The notes: generated from the letters alone by a model not told the origin. DNA of 64,000 nt from Microbacterium sp. RU1D (GCF_900156435.1 NZ_FTPQ01000001.1:434001-498000); one strand, 5' to 3'; positions 36,080 to 44,536 are shown, counted from the first letter of the stretch. A program made the numbers and translations.

Positions 36080-37045
36080 ATGATGAGAAAGACGGCCGCG
36101 TTGCCAGGCAGTTTGTGCCTACCCGACGAGCGACGCGGGCGCACCTCCGCTCCCCACGTGGTCCATGGGGTGGACGACGATACTGAGCTCCAGAAGGTGT
36201 GGTCATGGCTCGTCGCCCGCCCGCTGCCCGTCCAGCTGACGCGAGCGGTCGACGATGCCGTGAAGTACGTTCTCGATGGAGCTCGGACGGGACGGTTCGA
36301 CCTGCTGAGTCCTGAGGTCGATTCCGACGAGCGAGCCTCGGTGGGCACGAAGCTTCAGTACCGCGTGCTGAATGAGCTGGGTCTCTACAAAGAGCCCCCG
36401 CTCGACACTTTGATCCTCGGGATCCCGGTCGAGCTCAAGGCCACGATCCGGTCGAACTGGATGATCCCGACAGAGGGCCAATGTGAGATCAGCGTCCTCA
36501 TCCAGGTGGATGTCGCGAGGCGACGTCACCGGGCGTTCCTGATGCGGGTCCACCGGGTGTGGCTGAACGACGGTGCCAACAAGGACGGAAAGCGTGGCGT
36601 CGCAGCGGATGCGCTCGCGCAGTTCTCACTTCCCCTGATCGATTGGACCTCGCTTCCCGCGGAGCCATTGATCCAGCTCACGGCAGCACAACTCGCTGTC
36701 GTCTTCGCGCCAAGAGTCGGTCAGACCTCTCGGCTGGCTTCGCTCTTCGGGTTCCTGCCAGACACGGTGATTCCTCGGTCCTCGATCGAAACGGTGTGTT
36801 TCGGAAACAGGGATCCGATGCGCCGGGCACGCCAGGCGAAGGATGCTGTTCTCGCCGCGTCGGGCCTGGAGGTGCTTGTCGGGACCTGGCTCACCGATCG
36901 GCTGCGGGCGAAGGAGCTCGGGTTCGATCTAGGTGATGATGCCTGGGTGGCCGTGAGTCCTGCAAAGGCTCACGACCGCGTCGACGTGACGCCTGCTCAG
37001 CTTGAGATCGAGTGGGACCCGCAAATACCTGGCGCGGGCAGTTAG
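36080..37045 (+). CDS. NaeI-like type II restriction endonuclease
   Basis: 321-aa protein, almost the same length as NaeI (317 aa). An N-terminal endonuclease part contains SVGTKLQYRVLNELGL and an acidic strand LILGIPVELKATIRSNW (near 112-128), giving a P-V-E-L-K version of the PD-(D/E)xK site. The C-terminal half (TSRLASLFGFLPDTVIPRSS and onward) would correspond to the NaeI DNA-binding domain with its CAP-like fold. NaeI itself cuts GCCGGC; specificity here is unknown. The gene follows Vsr by seven bases and its stop overlaps the stop of the convergent methyltransferase, so the three form one restriction-modification locus. Confidence 0.75.
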   Translation: MMRKTAALPGSLCLPDERRGRTSAPHVVHGVDDDTELQKVWSWLVARPLPVQLTRAVDDAVKYVLDGARTGRFDLLSPEVDSDERASVGTKLQYRVLNELGLYKEPPLDTLILGIPVELKATIRSNWMIPTEGQCEISVLIQVDVARRRHRAFLMRVHRVWLNDGANKDGKRGVAADALAQFSLPLIDWTSLPAEPLIQLTAAQLAVVFAPRVGQTSRLASLFGFLPDTVIPRSSIETVCFGNRDPMRRARQAKDAVLAASGLEVLVGTWLTDRLRAKELGFDLGDDAWVAVSPAKAHDRVDVTPAQLEIEWDPQIPGAGS

Positions 37046-38223
37046 GCGACGGCGAGGTCGAGGTCTTGTTCGTCCGCGATCCGTGCGGCGACTAGGTGCG
37101 GCTTGATCTGCTGTGCGATGGCTTGCGCCAGACCTGAGGGCACCGCGTTCCCGATCTGTCGTGCGATTTGGATCTTGGTGCCCACCCATCGATAGTCAGC
37201 CGGGAAATCCTGGATCAGCGATGCCTCGAAGTGGCTGATGACGCGGTCAACCGAGCGAACCGGGTCGCTGCGATGCTTGCCGTACTCCTCCACCCACTCG
37301 CCAGCCTCCCACTGAGGGTGCAGGTACTGCCCCTTCTCCGGCTTGAAGAACTCTGTCCGGATCGTCACCGATGGCATGTCCCAACGGAGCCGGCCCATGA
37401 CGTCGGTGGTGCCGGTCGGCTTGTTGGCCCAGCAGTTAGGAAGCAGCGCATGCGGAAGGTCGAACCGTCCGCCGCCTGGTGGTATGAAGCTGTATCGGTC
37501 GAGGCTCTTGCTCGTCGGTGTGCGCCGGATGTGGAGGTCGAGCCCGCGGAAGACTCCAGGCATCGTCTCTCCGAAGAAAGCGGACCTGGCGTCCGGAAGC
37601 TCCGTCGTCAAAGGATGCGGAGGGATCGCGCCGATCACATCCCGCACCGTCCGCCAGGGCTTCAGGCCCGACCCCTCGGCGGGATCCTTCGTGTGAGTAG
37701 CGTTGGGTAGATCGATTCGACCGATCCGCGATCCGATCACAATGGTCCGCTTGCGGCGCTGAGCGACGCCGTAGTCTGCAGCATTGAGCACTGCGTGCTG
37801 AAGTTCGTACTCGGCCAGAGCGCCATGATCGGCCTCCGCCAGCAGCATCGCGAACTCCGGCGACTTGGCAAAGCGATCGACGTTCTCGATGACGAAGACC
37901 TTGGGGCGCGAGTGCTTCACGAACCGCATGAACTCGCGCCAGAGCTGATTCCGAGGGTCGTTGATATCCTTCAGCCCGAGGTTCGAGAATCCCTGGCACG
38001 GTGGACCACCGATGATGATGTCGGCCTCAGGGATGGCCTCGTTGGGTACGCCTGCGATGTCGCCCGCGATCACATGCTCTTCGCCGAAGTTCGCCGCATA
38101 TGTGGCCGCCGCAACTCGATCCCACTCAACCGCCAGCACTGAACGGAACCCCTCGGCCGCGAACCCGACTGTCATGCCTCCGCAACCGGCGAAAAGGTCA
38201 ATCATGCGGAGGGATTTCGTCAT
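37042..38223 (-). CDS. DNA (cytosine-5)-methyltransferase
   Basis: 393-aa C5-methyltransferase with motifs in canonical order: I, MIDLFAGCGGMTVGF (near 6-20); IV, IIIGGPPCQGFSNLG with the catalytic Cys (near 75-89); VI, VFVIENVDRFA (near 114); VIII, AQRRKRTIVIGSR; and X, RQIGNAVPSGLAQAI near the end. It is convergent with the NaeI-like nuclease, with stop codons overlapping by four bases, so it is the presumed protective partner. It could also serve the DrmA/DrmB genes, since class 2 DISARM uses an m5C methyltransferase. The variable region between VIII and X, which sets specificity, cannot be decoded by eye. ATG at 38223 chosen as the first before motif I. Confidence 0.93.
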   Translation of the reverse strand: MTKSLRMIDLFAGCGGMTVGFAAEGFRSVLAVEWDRVAAATYAANFGEEHVIAGDIAGVPNEAIPEADIIIGGPPCQGFSNLGLKDINDPRNQLWREFMRFVKHSRPKVFVIENVDRFAKSPEFAMLLAEADHGALAEYELQHAVLNAADYGVAQRRKRTIVIGSRIGRIDLPNATHTKDPAEGSGLKPWRTVRDVIGAIPPHPLTTELPDARSAFFGETMPGVFRGLDLHIRRTPTSKSLDRYSFIPPGGGRFDLPHALLPNCWANKPTGTTDVMGRLRWDMPSVTIRTEFFKPEKGQYLHPQWEAGEWVEEYGKHRSDPVRSVDRVISHFEASLIQDFPADYRWVGTKIQIARQIGNAVPSGLAQAIAQQIKPHLVAARIADEQDLDLAVA

Positions 38224-38270
38224 AGACCGATGGTAAGTGCGGCCACCGACGTCGGCGTCATACCCCGCCG

Positions 38271-38453
38271 TTACCGGTCGAGTCGTAGGTCGAGGCGGCG
38301 GCACGCGACGGGAGCTCGCGCCTTCCCCCTCGGCAGCTCGGGAGCCGGCGCTAGCCCCTCTTCGTCCTCTAGCGTCAGGGCCCACCGCTCTCCAGCTATC
38401 TCCGAGCTGGCACGAGACTCTGCTCCGTGGACGCGGGCGACTCTGATGCTCAT
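38271..38453 (-). CDS. Possible 60-aa ORF upstream of the methyltransferase
   Basis: ATG at 38453 opens 60 codons on the methyltransferase strand, ending 47 bases before it. The middle (SSEIAGERWALTLEDEEGLA) has a protein-like composition, but both ends are Arg-rich and no HTH is visible, so it is not an obvious C-protein controller. A GAGTGG stretch precedes the ATG. The whole 38224-38617 space otherwise holds no gene; it probably carries the methyltransferase promoter. Confidence 0.25.
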   Translation of the reverse strand: MSIRVARVHGAESRASSEIAGERWALTLEDEEGLAPAPELPRGKARAPVACRRLDLRLDR

Positions 38454-38617
38454 CCACTCGCCGCCGCCCAAACCGTCGACGCGGCTGCGTCGGAGGTCCG
38501 CCCTTGCGCATATAGGACGCCGCGACCGGATAGATTCACAAGACTGCACCCTCGCATGTATTTGGCCAGAACGCCACCTTCGATGAGGGTCCAATCGACG
38601 GGCTCATCCGGGGAATC

Positions 38618-39190
38618 ATGAGTCTCGGGGCCGATGTCCCGGAGTGGCTCAGAGAAATTCCAGAATGGTTGGCGGAGTCCGCGCACGCGTGGGCTGTCGG
38701 ACTTCTCACCGTTGTTGCGGCTCTCTGCGCCACATGCTTTGCGAAAGCTCAACGCAGCGCGGGTCTAGTCGTTGTAAGTGTCCTCGCTATGGCCGTGAGT
38801 GTGCAGTCCGGGTCCAACTTCGTGCCGGTGTTGTGGACGCTCATTCCAGTGGTCCTCGCCCTCGGGATCAGCGCGTACAGGCACGCTCTCCTGGGACGGA
38901 AACGGCTCTACCGAGCCCAGGATTACTTGCCGAGAATCGTGCTCGAAAGATTTGCGCTCGCTGCATTCGCGCCCATGTGGCAGGTGTTCCTCGCTCCAGC
39001 GCTTCTCGTTCGGCTCGTCGTCGGCGTGTACGGTGCTTCACCTTTCGCGGAAGAATCGACGCTCAAACTCGTACGAACGCAGATGAAGAGGCTGCGTCGA
39101 TCCGGAAAGACAATCACCGAGGCTGGGGCGGCCGACGTCCTCGGCGTCCTCGGCGCGGTGCTGTCAGCGCAACCCGACCAACAATCTTGA
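38618..39190 (+). CDS. Hypothetical membrane protein, 190 aa
   Basis: 190-aa protein with an amphipathic start (VPEWLREIPEWLAESAH), two or three predicted membrane helices at about 24-42 (AWAVGLLTVVAALCATCF), 48-62 and 69-85 (VPVLWTLIPVVLALGISAY), a further hydrophobic stretch near 115-138, and a hydrophilic C-terminal tail of about 50 residues predicted helical. No family recognised. Ribosome-binding site is weak (GGGGAATC). It stands alone between the restriction-modification locus and dnaB, converging on dnaB, and marks the right side of the accessory island. Confidence 0.6.
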   Translation: MSLGADVPEWLREIPEWLAESAHAWAVGLLTVVAALCATCFAKAQRSAGLVVVSVLAMAVSVQSGSNFVPVLWTLIPVVLALGISAYRHALLGRKRLYRAQDYLPRIVLERFALAAFAPMWQVFLAPALLVRLVVGVYGASPFAEESTLKLVRTQMKRLRRSGKTITEAGAADVLGVLGAVLSAQPDQQS

Positions 39191-39403
39191 CAGAACCTCG
39201 CCGCAGCTGCGCTCTTCGCCCTCGACGAGCCGCTGGGAGCGAGCGGTGTCATTCCCCGGACCCCGAGCACACCCGCAGGTCGCAGCTCGGAATTCCAGCA
39301 GGTGCTTCGGTGTCACCACCGCTGTCAGTCACGAGAGGCGAGACTGCGCAATGCTCACCTCCGCGCCTCAAAGAACGCCGCTCCGGGGTCATCGAAACCC
39401 GAG

Positions 39404-40771
39404 CTACATCCCCGGCGCCATATCCGCGAACCGCGAATAGTGACCCTGGAACGCCACCGTGATGGTGTCGGTCGGACCGTTACGGTGCTTCGCCACGATC
39501 AAGTCGGCCTCGCCGGCGCGCGGCGAGTCCTTCTCGTAAGCAGCCTCGCGGTGCAGCAGCACCACCATGTCGGCATCCTGCTCGATCGAGCCCGACTCAC
39601 GCAGGTCGGAGAGGGCCGGCTTCTTGTCGGCGCGTTGCTCGGCGCCACGGTTCAGCTGCGAGAGGGCGATGACGGGAACCTGCAGCTCCTTCGCCATGAG
39701 CTTCAGCGCGCGCGAGAACTCACTGACCTCCTGCTGGCGCGACTCGACGCGCTTACCGCTGGTGAGCAGCTGCAAGTAGTCGATGACGACCATCTTCAGA
39801 CCCTCGCGCTGCTTCAGGCGACGGCACTTCGCGCGGATCTCGACGAGCGTCATGTTGGGGCTGTCGTCGATGTAGAGGGGGGCGTCGTTGATGCGGCCGC
39901 GGGTGGCGGCGACGGTCGTCCAGTCGCGGGAGTCCAGGGTTCCCTTGCGCATGCTCTGCAGGGGGATGGCTCCCTCGGCGCTGAGCAGGCGCATGGCGAT
40001 CTCGCTGCGCCCCATCTCGAGCGAGAAGAAGATGCACGGGGCGTTCGACTTGATCGCGGCAGCGCGGGCGAAGTCGAGCGCGAGCGTCGACTTACCCATG
40101 GCGGGACGCGCGGCGAGCACGATCATCTGACCCGGGTGGAGGCCGTTGGTGAGCTGGTCGAGGCCGGCGAAGCCGGTGGGGATGCCCGTCATCGACCCGT
40201 CGCGACCGCGAGCGGCCTCGATCTCGTCGACCGCGGCATCCACCGCCACCGTCAGGGGGATGTAGTCCTCGGCGCTGTCGTCGCCCGAGACGTTGTAGAT
40301 CTCGGCCTGCGCGCTGTTGACGAGCTCGACCGGGTCGCCCTCGCCGGCGTAGCCCATCTGCACGATGCGGGTGCCGGCCTCGACGAGGCGGCGCAGCATG
40401 GCGCGCTCCGACACGATCGACGCGTAGTAGCCGGCGTTGGCGGCCGTCGGCACGATCGAGGTGAGCGTGTGGAGGTAGTCCGCTCCCCCGGCGCGCTGCA
40501 GCTCACCGGTCTTGATGAGCTCGTCGGTCACGGCGACGACGTCGGTCGGCTCGCCATGCGAGTAGAGCGTGAGGATGGCCTCGAAGATCAGCTCGTGCTT
40601 CGGCACGTAGAAGTCGCCGCCGCGCAGGGTCTCGATCACATCGGCGACGGCGTCTTTCGACAGCAGCATGCCGCCCAGCGCGCTCTGCTCGGCCAGCATG
40701 TCGTGCGGCGGCGTGCGCTCGGGGCGGGGTGCTTTTCCGAGACGGTCTTCGGCGATGTCGGCGATGGCCAC
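39404..40771 (-). CDS. dnaB: Replicative DNA helicase DnaB
   Basis: 455-aa hexameric 5'-3' helicase that unwinds the replication fork ahead of polymerase III. The N-terminal DnaB domain (PPHDMLAEQSALGGMLLSKD) is followed by the RecA-like C-terminal domain with Walker A AARPAMGKSTLALDFA (near 222), Walker B LKMVVIDYLQLL (near 325), and SRALKLMAKELQVPVIALSQ with a terminal arginine finger region. No intein is present, unlike some actinobacterial dnaB genes. GTG at 40771 follows AAGGAGAG. It is on the same strand as rpsF-ssb-rpsR-rplI but separated from it by six unrelated genes. DnaA-box-like sites lie 200-330 bases upstream. Confidence 0.97.
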   Translation of the reverse strand: MAIADIAEDRLGKAPRPERTPPHDMLAEQSALGGMLLSKDAVADVIETLRGGDFYVPKHELIFEAILTLYSHGEPTDVVAVTDELIKTGELQRAGGADYLHTLTSIVPTAANAGYYASIVSERAMLRRLVEAGTRIVQMGYAGEGDPVELVNSAQAEIYNVSGDDSAEDYIPLTVAVDAAVDEIEAARGRDGSMTGIPTGFAGLDQLTNGLHPGQMIVLAARPAMGKSTLALDFARAAAIKSNAPCIFFSLEMGRSEIAMRLLSAEGAIPLQSMRKGTLDSRDWTTVAATRGRINDAPLYIDDSPNMTLVEIRAKCRRLKQREGLKMVVIDYLQLLTSGKRVESRQQEVSEFSRALKLMAKELQVPVIALSQLNRGAEQRADKKPALSDLRESGSIEQDADMVVLLHREAAYEKDSPRAGEADLIVAKHRNGPTDTITVAFQGHYSRFADMAPGM

Positions 40772-41364
40772 GTGCTCTCCTTCTGTGCTCGGGACGCCCG
40801 TCACCGCCTCACGCGCGCGCGTGGGGGGCTCGGAAACACTGCGGGTGGGACGACCTCGCCAGCATGCAATCACCGAGTTCGGACATCGGAGCGCGCGGGT
40901 GGTGAAGGGGATGCCCGAGGGGCTGCACCCACGCTAGATACCACGCTCCCCACATGCAAACAGACCTGTGGATAACTCTGTGGAGAGTTTGCGGGAAACG
41001 CCGCCATGTCTGTGCACAACCACTGTGGAGAACTCGGTGGATGGATGCCAATTTGCCGCCCAAAAAAGCTTTTGACCGGGCCTATATCTGTCCACAGGTT
41101 TCCTGCGTAAAACCTGCGTGAACTTCGCCTTGAAGGTTGTGCGCTAGGGGCTCCACATGTGTACAACTCGGGGGATAACTCGCCGAAGCACTACCGATCC
41201 GAGCCCCCCGCTGTCAAATCTTTTTTCCCATCCGGCGTGTCGCCCGTCATCGCGCGGCTACCGGTCGACTACTGGGATTTCACCCGATCTCTTCCGCACC
41301 CGCGGTGGCAGGCGTACCGTGGCCCGCGCAGAATCGCCGTCGATTCTTTTGGGGGGTGCATCGA
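40772..41364. other. Long intergenic region with DnaA-box-like sites
   Basis: Nearly 600 bases without a gene between the divergent dnaB and a secreted protein gene. It is AT-richer than its surroundings in the centre and contains the DnaA-box-like sequences listed separately, several TGTGNACA-type palindromes, an A6 run near 41062-41067 and a further GGGGATAACTCG at 41170-41181. It presumably carries the promoters of both neighbours. Confidence 0.6.
40967..41097. promoter_or_regulatory. Cluster of DnaA-box-like sequences
   Basis: TGTGGATAA at 40967-40975 is an exact complement of the consensus box TTATCCACA. Near matches follow: TGTGGAGAG (40979-40987), TGTGCACAA (41011-41019), TGTGGAGAA (41024-41032) and TGTCCACAG (41089-41097). 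Five sites within 131 bases in the dnaB promoter region suggest DnaA binding, either to control dnaB or as part of an origin-proximal locus. No dnaA or dnaN gene is in the window, so this is not identified as oriC. Confidence 0.5.
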
Positions 41365-42564
41365 ATGGATGCCATGGCAGGGCGAGGGGTGTCGCACACG
41401 TTGCGACTGCTCCTTCTCGGCGCCTGCGCGGCATTCGCCCTCGCCTTCCTCTCGCTCATCCTGTCGGTCTCATCGGCTTCGGCCGACGACGGCGGAGGGG
41501 GCCTGCTCGGCGGCATCGCCTCGACGGTCGATGACGCGACCGACACCGTCGCCGACGTCGTGGAGCCGGTCACCGATCACGTCGCCGATTCCGCGGCAGC
41601 CGACACCGTCGCCGACGTCGTGGAGCCGGTCACTCACCGCGTGTCCGACACCGCGGCATCCGACACCGACACCGTCGCTGAGGTGCTGCCCGAGCCCGTC
41701 GCGGTCCCGGTCGCGGAGGTCGTTGAGACGGTGACAGACACCGTCACCGACACGGCCGGCGACGTCGCCGGGGGCGCGCTCGACGCCGTCGACACCGTGA
41801 CCGACACTGCGGGTGACGTCACCGGCGGCGCTCTCGACACCGTCGACGCCGTCGTGCACGACACGACGCAGGGCGTGGACGACGTCGTCGACGCGGGCGT
41901 CGTCGGCACCATCGTCGAGCCGATCGTCGACACCGTCGAGACGCTGCCCGTCGTCGGCCCCATCGTGGGAGACACGGGCCTCGGCGAGGTCGTCACCGAC
42001 GTGGGTGACGCCGTCGACGGCACGGTCCCCGTCATCGTCGGCGAGCTGCCCTCAGTCGACCCCGTCTCCCCGATCATCCCGGTCGTTCCGGTTCTGCCCA
42101 CGACGCCCCTCACCCCGTCGACCCCAGCCGCGCCGATCGCGCCGGTCGACCTGGGCGGCGAGGTCACTCCCCCGGCCGATGTCGCCGCGGCGGAAGCAGT
42201 TCCGGCGCTCCCCGAGGCCGCGCCGGTTGCGGTGTCCCCCGTCGATGCGCTCACCGCGCAGACGACCGCGACCGCGCAGTTCTTCACCGCCGCCGCCCAC
42301 GCGACGCCCACCGTGACCGTCGTCACGGCCCCGGCCTCCCCCGAGACGCCCCGCGATCTGCCCGCGCCTCTCGCCGCGGACGCCGTGTCGGGCGTTCCGG
42401 CTTCGTCGTCGGCATCCGGGAACTCCCCGACGGCCGCCACTCCTCTTGCCACGCCCGCCGACGCCGCCTTCGGCGCCGGGCTGCTGCTGCTCGCTCTCCG
42501 CCACGACGTCGACGACGATCTGCCGGGGAGCCCCGTCTTCGCCACCGACGTCTCTCCTGACTGA
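41365..42564 (+). CDS. Secreted repeat-rich surface protein
   Basis: 399-aa protein with a signal peptide (LRLLLLGACAAFALAFLSLI, with likely cleavage after SSASA). A Thr/Asp/Val-rich region of imperfect 20-residue repeats (DTVADVVEPVT occurs twice, and variants such as DTVTDTAGDV follow) is succeeded by a Pro/Ala/Thr-rich stretch. The C-terminus has a short hydrophobic patch (AAFGAGLLLLALRHDVDDD) but no sortase motif. ATG at 41365 follows a G6 run at 41351-41356. It lies 78 bases upstream of the chaplin-like anchored protein on the same strand; both are probably cell-envelope components. Function unknown. Confidence 0.7.
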   Translation: MDAMAGRGVSHTLRLLLLGACAAFALAFLSLILSVSSASADDGGGGLLGGIASTVDDATDTVADVVEPVTDHVADSAAADTVADVVEPVTHRVSDTAASDTDTVAEVLPEPVAVPVAEVVETVTDTVTDTAGDVAGGALDAVDTVTDTAGDVTGGALDTVDAVVHDTTQGVDDVVDAGVVGTIVEPIVDTVETLPVVGPIVGDTGLGEVVTDVGDAVDGTVPVIVGELPSVDPVSPIIPVVPVLPTTPLTPSTPAAPIAPVDLGGEVTPPADVAAAEAVPALPEAAPVAVSPVDALTAQTTATAQFFTAAAHATPTVTVVTAPASPETPRDLPAPLAADAVSGVPASSSASGNSPTAATPLATPADAAFGAGLLLLALRHDVDDDLPGSPVFATDVSPD

Positions 42565-42642
42565 GGACGGTCGCGCCGTGCCCCGCACGGCACACGACCC
42601 CGCGCGTTCGCGCACCCTCATTCACACACAGGAGAAACTCTC

Positions 42643-44403
42643 ATGCGCAAGTTCTACTCGCGTGCCCTGCTGGGCGCGTTCGTCGGGGGCGGCCTGGCCG
42701 TCCTCGGATGCGGCATCGCCAATGCCGCGGAGACCTCGGGAGCAGACGGTCTGCTCTCGGGCGATCAGGCCGGCATCTCGGTCGACCTGCCCGTGACCGT
42801 CGGCGGCAACGCCGTGTCGCTCATCGGCGACAGCCACAGCGAGGATGCCGACACCTCGGCGCCCGCGCCCGATGCGGCCCCGGTGACCATCACCGACGGC
42901 AGCGACGGGGTGGGCTCGGGCAACCAGGGCATCATTTCGATCGACGTGCCCGTCACGGTCGGCGGCAACGCCGTCTCGGTGGTCGGCGACAGCCACAGCG
43001 AGGATGCCGAGACCTCGGCGTCCGCGCCGGAGGCGACCCCGGAGCCCGCGCCGGCTGAGGAGCCCGCCGCGGAGCCGGAGGCGGCCCCGGAGCAGCCTCC
43101 GCTGCACGTCATGCCGGTGTACACCGACGAGGTGCCCGGAGCGGCCACGGACGGCACCGATAGCCTCCTCGGCGGCAACCAGGTCGTCGCGCCGGTCGAG
43201 GTTCCGATCACGGTCGGTGGAAACGCCGTCTCGGTGATCGGCGACAGCCACAGCGAAGACGCCACCACCACCGGTGGCACCGGCGGTGACTCGGTCGGCG
43301 ACGTCGAGACCGACGGCACCGACAGCCTCCTCGGCGGCAACCAAGCGGTCATCCCGATCGAGGTTCCGATCACGGTCGGCGGCAACGCCGTCTCGGTAAT
43401 CGGCGACAGCCACAGCGAAGACGCCACCACCACCGGTGGCACCGGCGGTGACTCGGTCGGCGACGTCGAGACCGACGGCACCGACAGCCTCCTCGGCGGC
43501 AACCAGGCCATCATCCCGATCGAGGCGCCCCTCACCATCGGCGGAAACGCCGTCTCGGTAATCGGCGACAGCCACACCGAGGACGCCACCACAACCGGTA
43601 GCAACGGCGGTTCGGTGGGTGACGTCGAGACCGACGGCACCGACAGCCTCCTCGGCGGCAACCAGGCGATCATCCCGACCGCCGTGCCCGTCACCATCGG
43701 CGGCAACGCCGTCTCGGTGATCGGCGACAGCCACAGCGAAGGCGCCACCACCACCGGTGGCGTGGGCGATGGCGGTGTGGTCGGAGGCATCATCACCGAC
43801 GGCACCGGCAGCATCGGCGGCGGGAACCAGCTGATCATCCCGATCCAGCTGCCCGTCACGATCGGCGGCAACGCGGTCTCGGTCATCGGAGACAGCACCA
43901 CCGAGGAGTCGAACACCGGCGGCACCCCGGGTACCCCCGGAACGCCGGGTGAGCCCGGTACGCCCGGTGAGCCCGGAACGCCCGGCACCCCCGGAACCCC
44001 CGGCACCCCCGGAACGCCCGGTGAGCCCGGAACGCCCGGTGAGCCCGGAACGCCCGGAACGCCCGGGACTCCGGGCACCCCCGGAACGCCCGGCACCCCG
44101 GGAACCCCCGGCACCCCGGGAACCCCCGGCACCCCGGGAACCCCCGGCACCCCGGAAACCCCCGGCACCCCGGGAACCCCCGGCACCCCGGGAACCAACG
44201 GCGGTCACACCGAATCGACCGGCGGCACCACCGTCGTCGGCTCGGTCGCCTCGGTGAGCGCCGCGGCGCCTCTCGCGACGAGCGGGGCCAAGGCCCTGGC
44301 CGTCACCGGAACCAAGGGCTCCACCGCCCTCGGCCTCGCCATCGCGGGCCTGCTCGCGATGCTGATGGGCGGGGTGCTGCTGCGCCGCCGCGTCCGCGCC
44401 TGA
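42643..44403 (+). CDS. Chaplin-like repeat protein with collagen-like stalk and sortase signal
   Basis: 586-aa cell-wall protein. Signal peptide ([20 protein letters not shown], cleavage after NAA). Seven repeats of about 33 conserved residues follow, of the form [26 protein letters not shown], matching chaplin domains but lacking their cysteine pair. Next comes a collagen-like stretch of G-T-P/G-E-P triplets (about residues 427-520). The end carries LAVTG, a hydrophobic helix and RRRVRA, a class E-type sortase anchoring signal. Chaplins form amphipathic surface fibres in Streptomyces; here the module is displayed on a stalk. AGGAGAAAC precedes the ATG. Near-identical tandem repeats suggest recent expansion. 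Confidence 0.85.
   Translation: MRKFYSRALLGAFVGGGLAVLGCGIANAAETSGADGLLSGDQAGISVDLPVTVGGNAVSLIGDSHSEDADTSAPAPDAAPVTITDGSDGVGSGNQGIISIDVPVTVGGNAVSVVGDSHSEDAETSASAPEATPEPAPAEEPAAEPEAAPEQPPLHVMPVYTDEVPGAATDGTDSLLGGNQVVAPVEVPITVGGNAVSVIGDSHSEDATTTGGTGGDSVGDVETDGTDSLLGGNQAVIPIEVPITVGGNAVSVIGDSHSEDATTTGGTGGDSVGDVETDGTDSLLGGNQAIIPIEAPLTIGGNAVSVIGDSHTEDATTTGSNGGSVGDVETDGTDSLLGGNQAIIPTAVPVTIGGNAVSVIGDSHSEGATTTGGVGDGGVVGGIITDGTGSIGGGNQLIIPIQLPVTIGGNAVSVIGDSTTEESNTGGTPGTPGTPGEPGTPGEPGTPGTPGTPGTPGTPGEPGTPGEPGTPGTPGTPGTPGTPGTPGTPGTPGTPGTPGTPGTPETPGTPGTPGTPGTNGGHTESTGGTTVVGSVASVSAAAPLATSGAKALAVTGTKGSTALGLAIAGLLAMLMGGVLLRRRVRA
42745..43908 (+). repeat. Seven tandem chaplin-like repeat units
   Basis: Coding repeats inside the anchored protein. 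Units 3 to 6 recur every 159-162 bases, and units 4 and 5 are almost identical at DNA level, including their Thr/Gly linker, which indicates recent duplication or gene conversion. Confidence 0.85.
43921..44195 (+). repeat. Collagen-like G-T-P/G-E-P triplet repeat tract
   Basis: About 90 codons of nine-base units (GGAACGCCC, GGCACCCCC, GGTGAGCCC and variants) coding Gly-Thr-Pro and Gly-Glu-Pro triplets. The nearly pure run in the second half (GGCACCCCGGGAACCCCC repeated) should vary in copy number by slippage. Confidence 0.85.
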
Positions 44404-44438
44404 GTGACCGCGGGCCTACGTCACGGGCCCGCTGAACA

Positions 44439-44480
44439 CGACACCGGATGCCGACCCCGACACGGCGGCATCCGGTGTCG
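44439..44480. terminator. Inverted repeat between convergent genes
   Basis: Fifteen-base arms CGACACCGGATGCCG (44439-44453) and CGGCATCCGGTGTCG (44466-44480) with a 12-base loop, just after the chaplin-like gene and before the end of the cupin gene. There is no clear U-tract, so it is a probable bidirectional terminator by position and stability. Confidence 0.7.
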
Positions 44481-44536
44481 TGGTGCGCGAACCGGCATCC
44501 GCGCGCCGGCTCGGCCCGCGGATCACGCCGGCGCGG

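Noticed and set aside
7440-39403. A complete integrative conjugative element or prophage
   Set aside because: No integrase, coupling protein, type IV secretion, capsid or tail genes were found; only an excisionase-like gene and a broken relaxase.
39302-40975. 557-aa frame opposite dnaB
   Set aside because: Shadow of dnaB; the real gene has all helicase motifs and a strong ribosome-binding site.
40967-41181. Chromosomal oriC
   Set aside because: DnaA-box-like sites are present, but no dnaA, dnaN or AT-rich unwinding region was seen, so only a DnaA-binding cluster is claimed.
41365-44200. Repeats as a possible CRISPR array
   Set aside because: The repeats are in-frame codons of secreted proteins, without unique spacers of constant length; no cas genes occur in the window.
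42622-44208. Long Gly/Arg-rich frame antisense to the chaplin-like gene
   Set aside because: It is the complement of a highly repetitive coding region; the sense frame has a signal peptide, ribosome-binding site and sortase signal.
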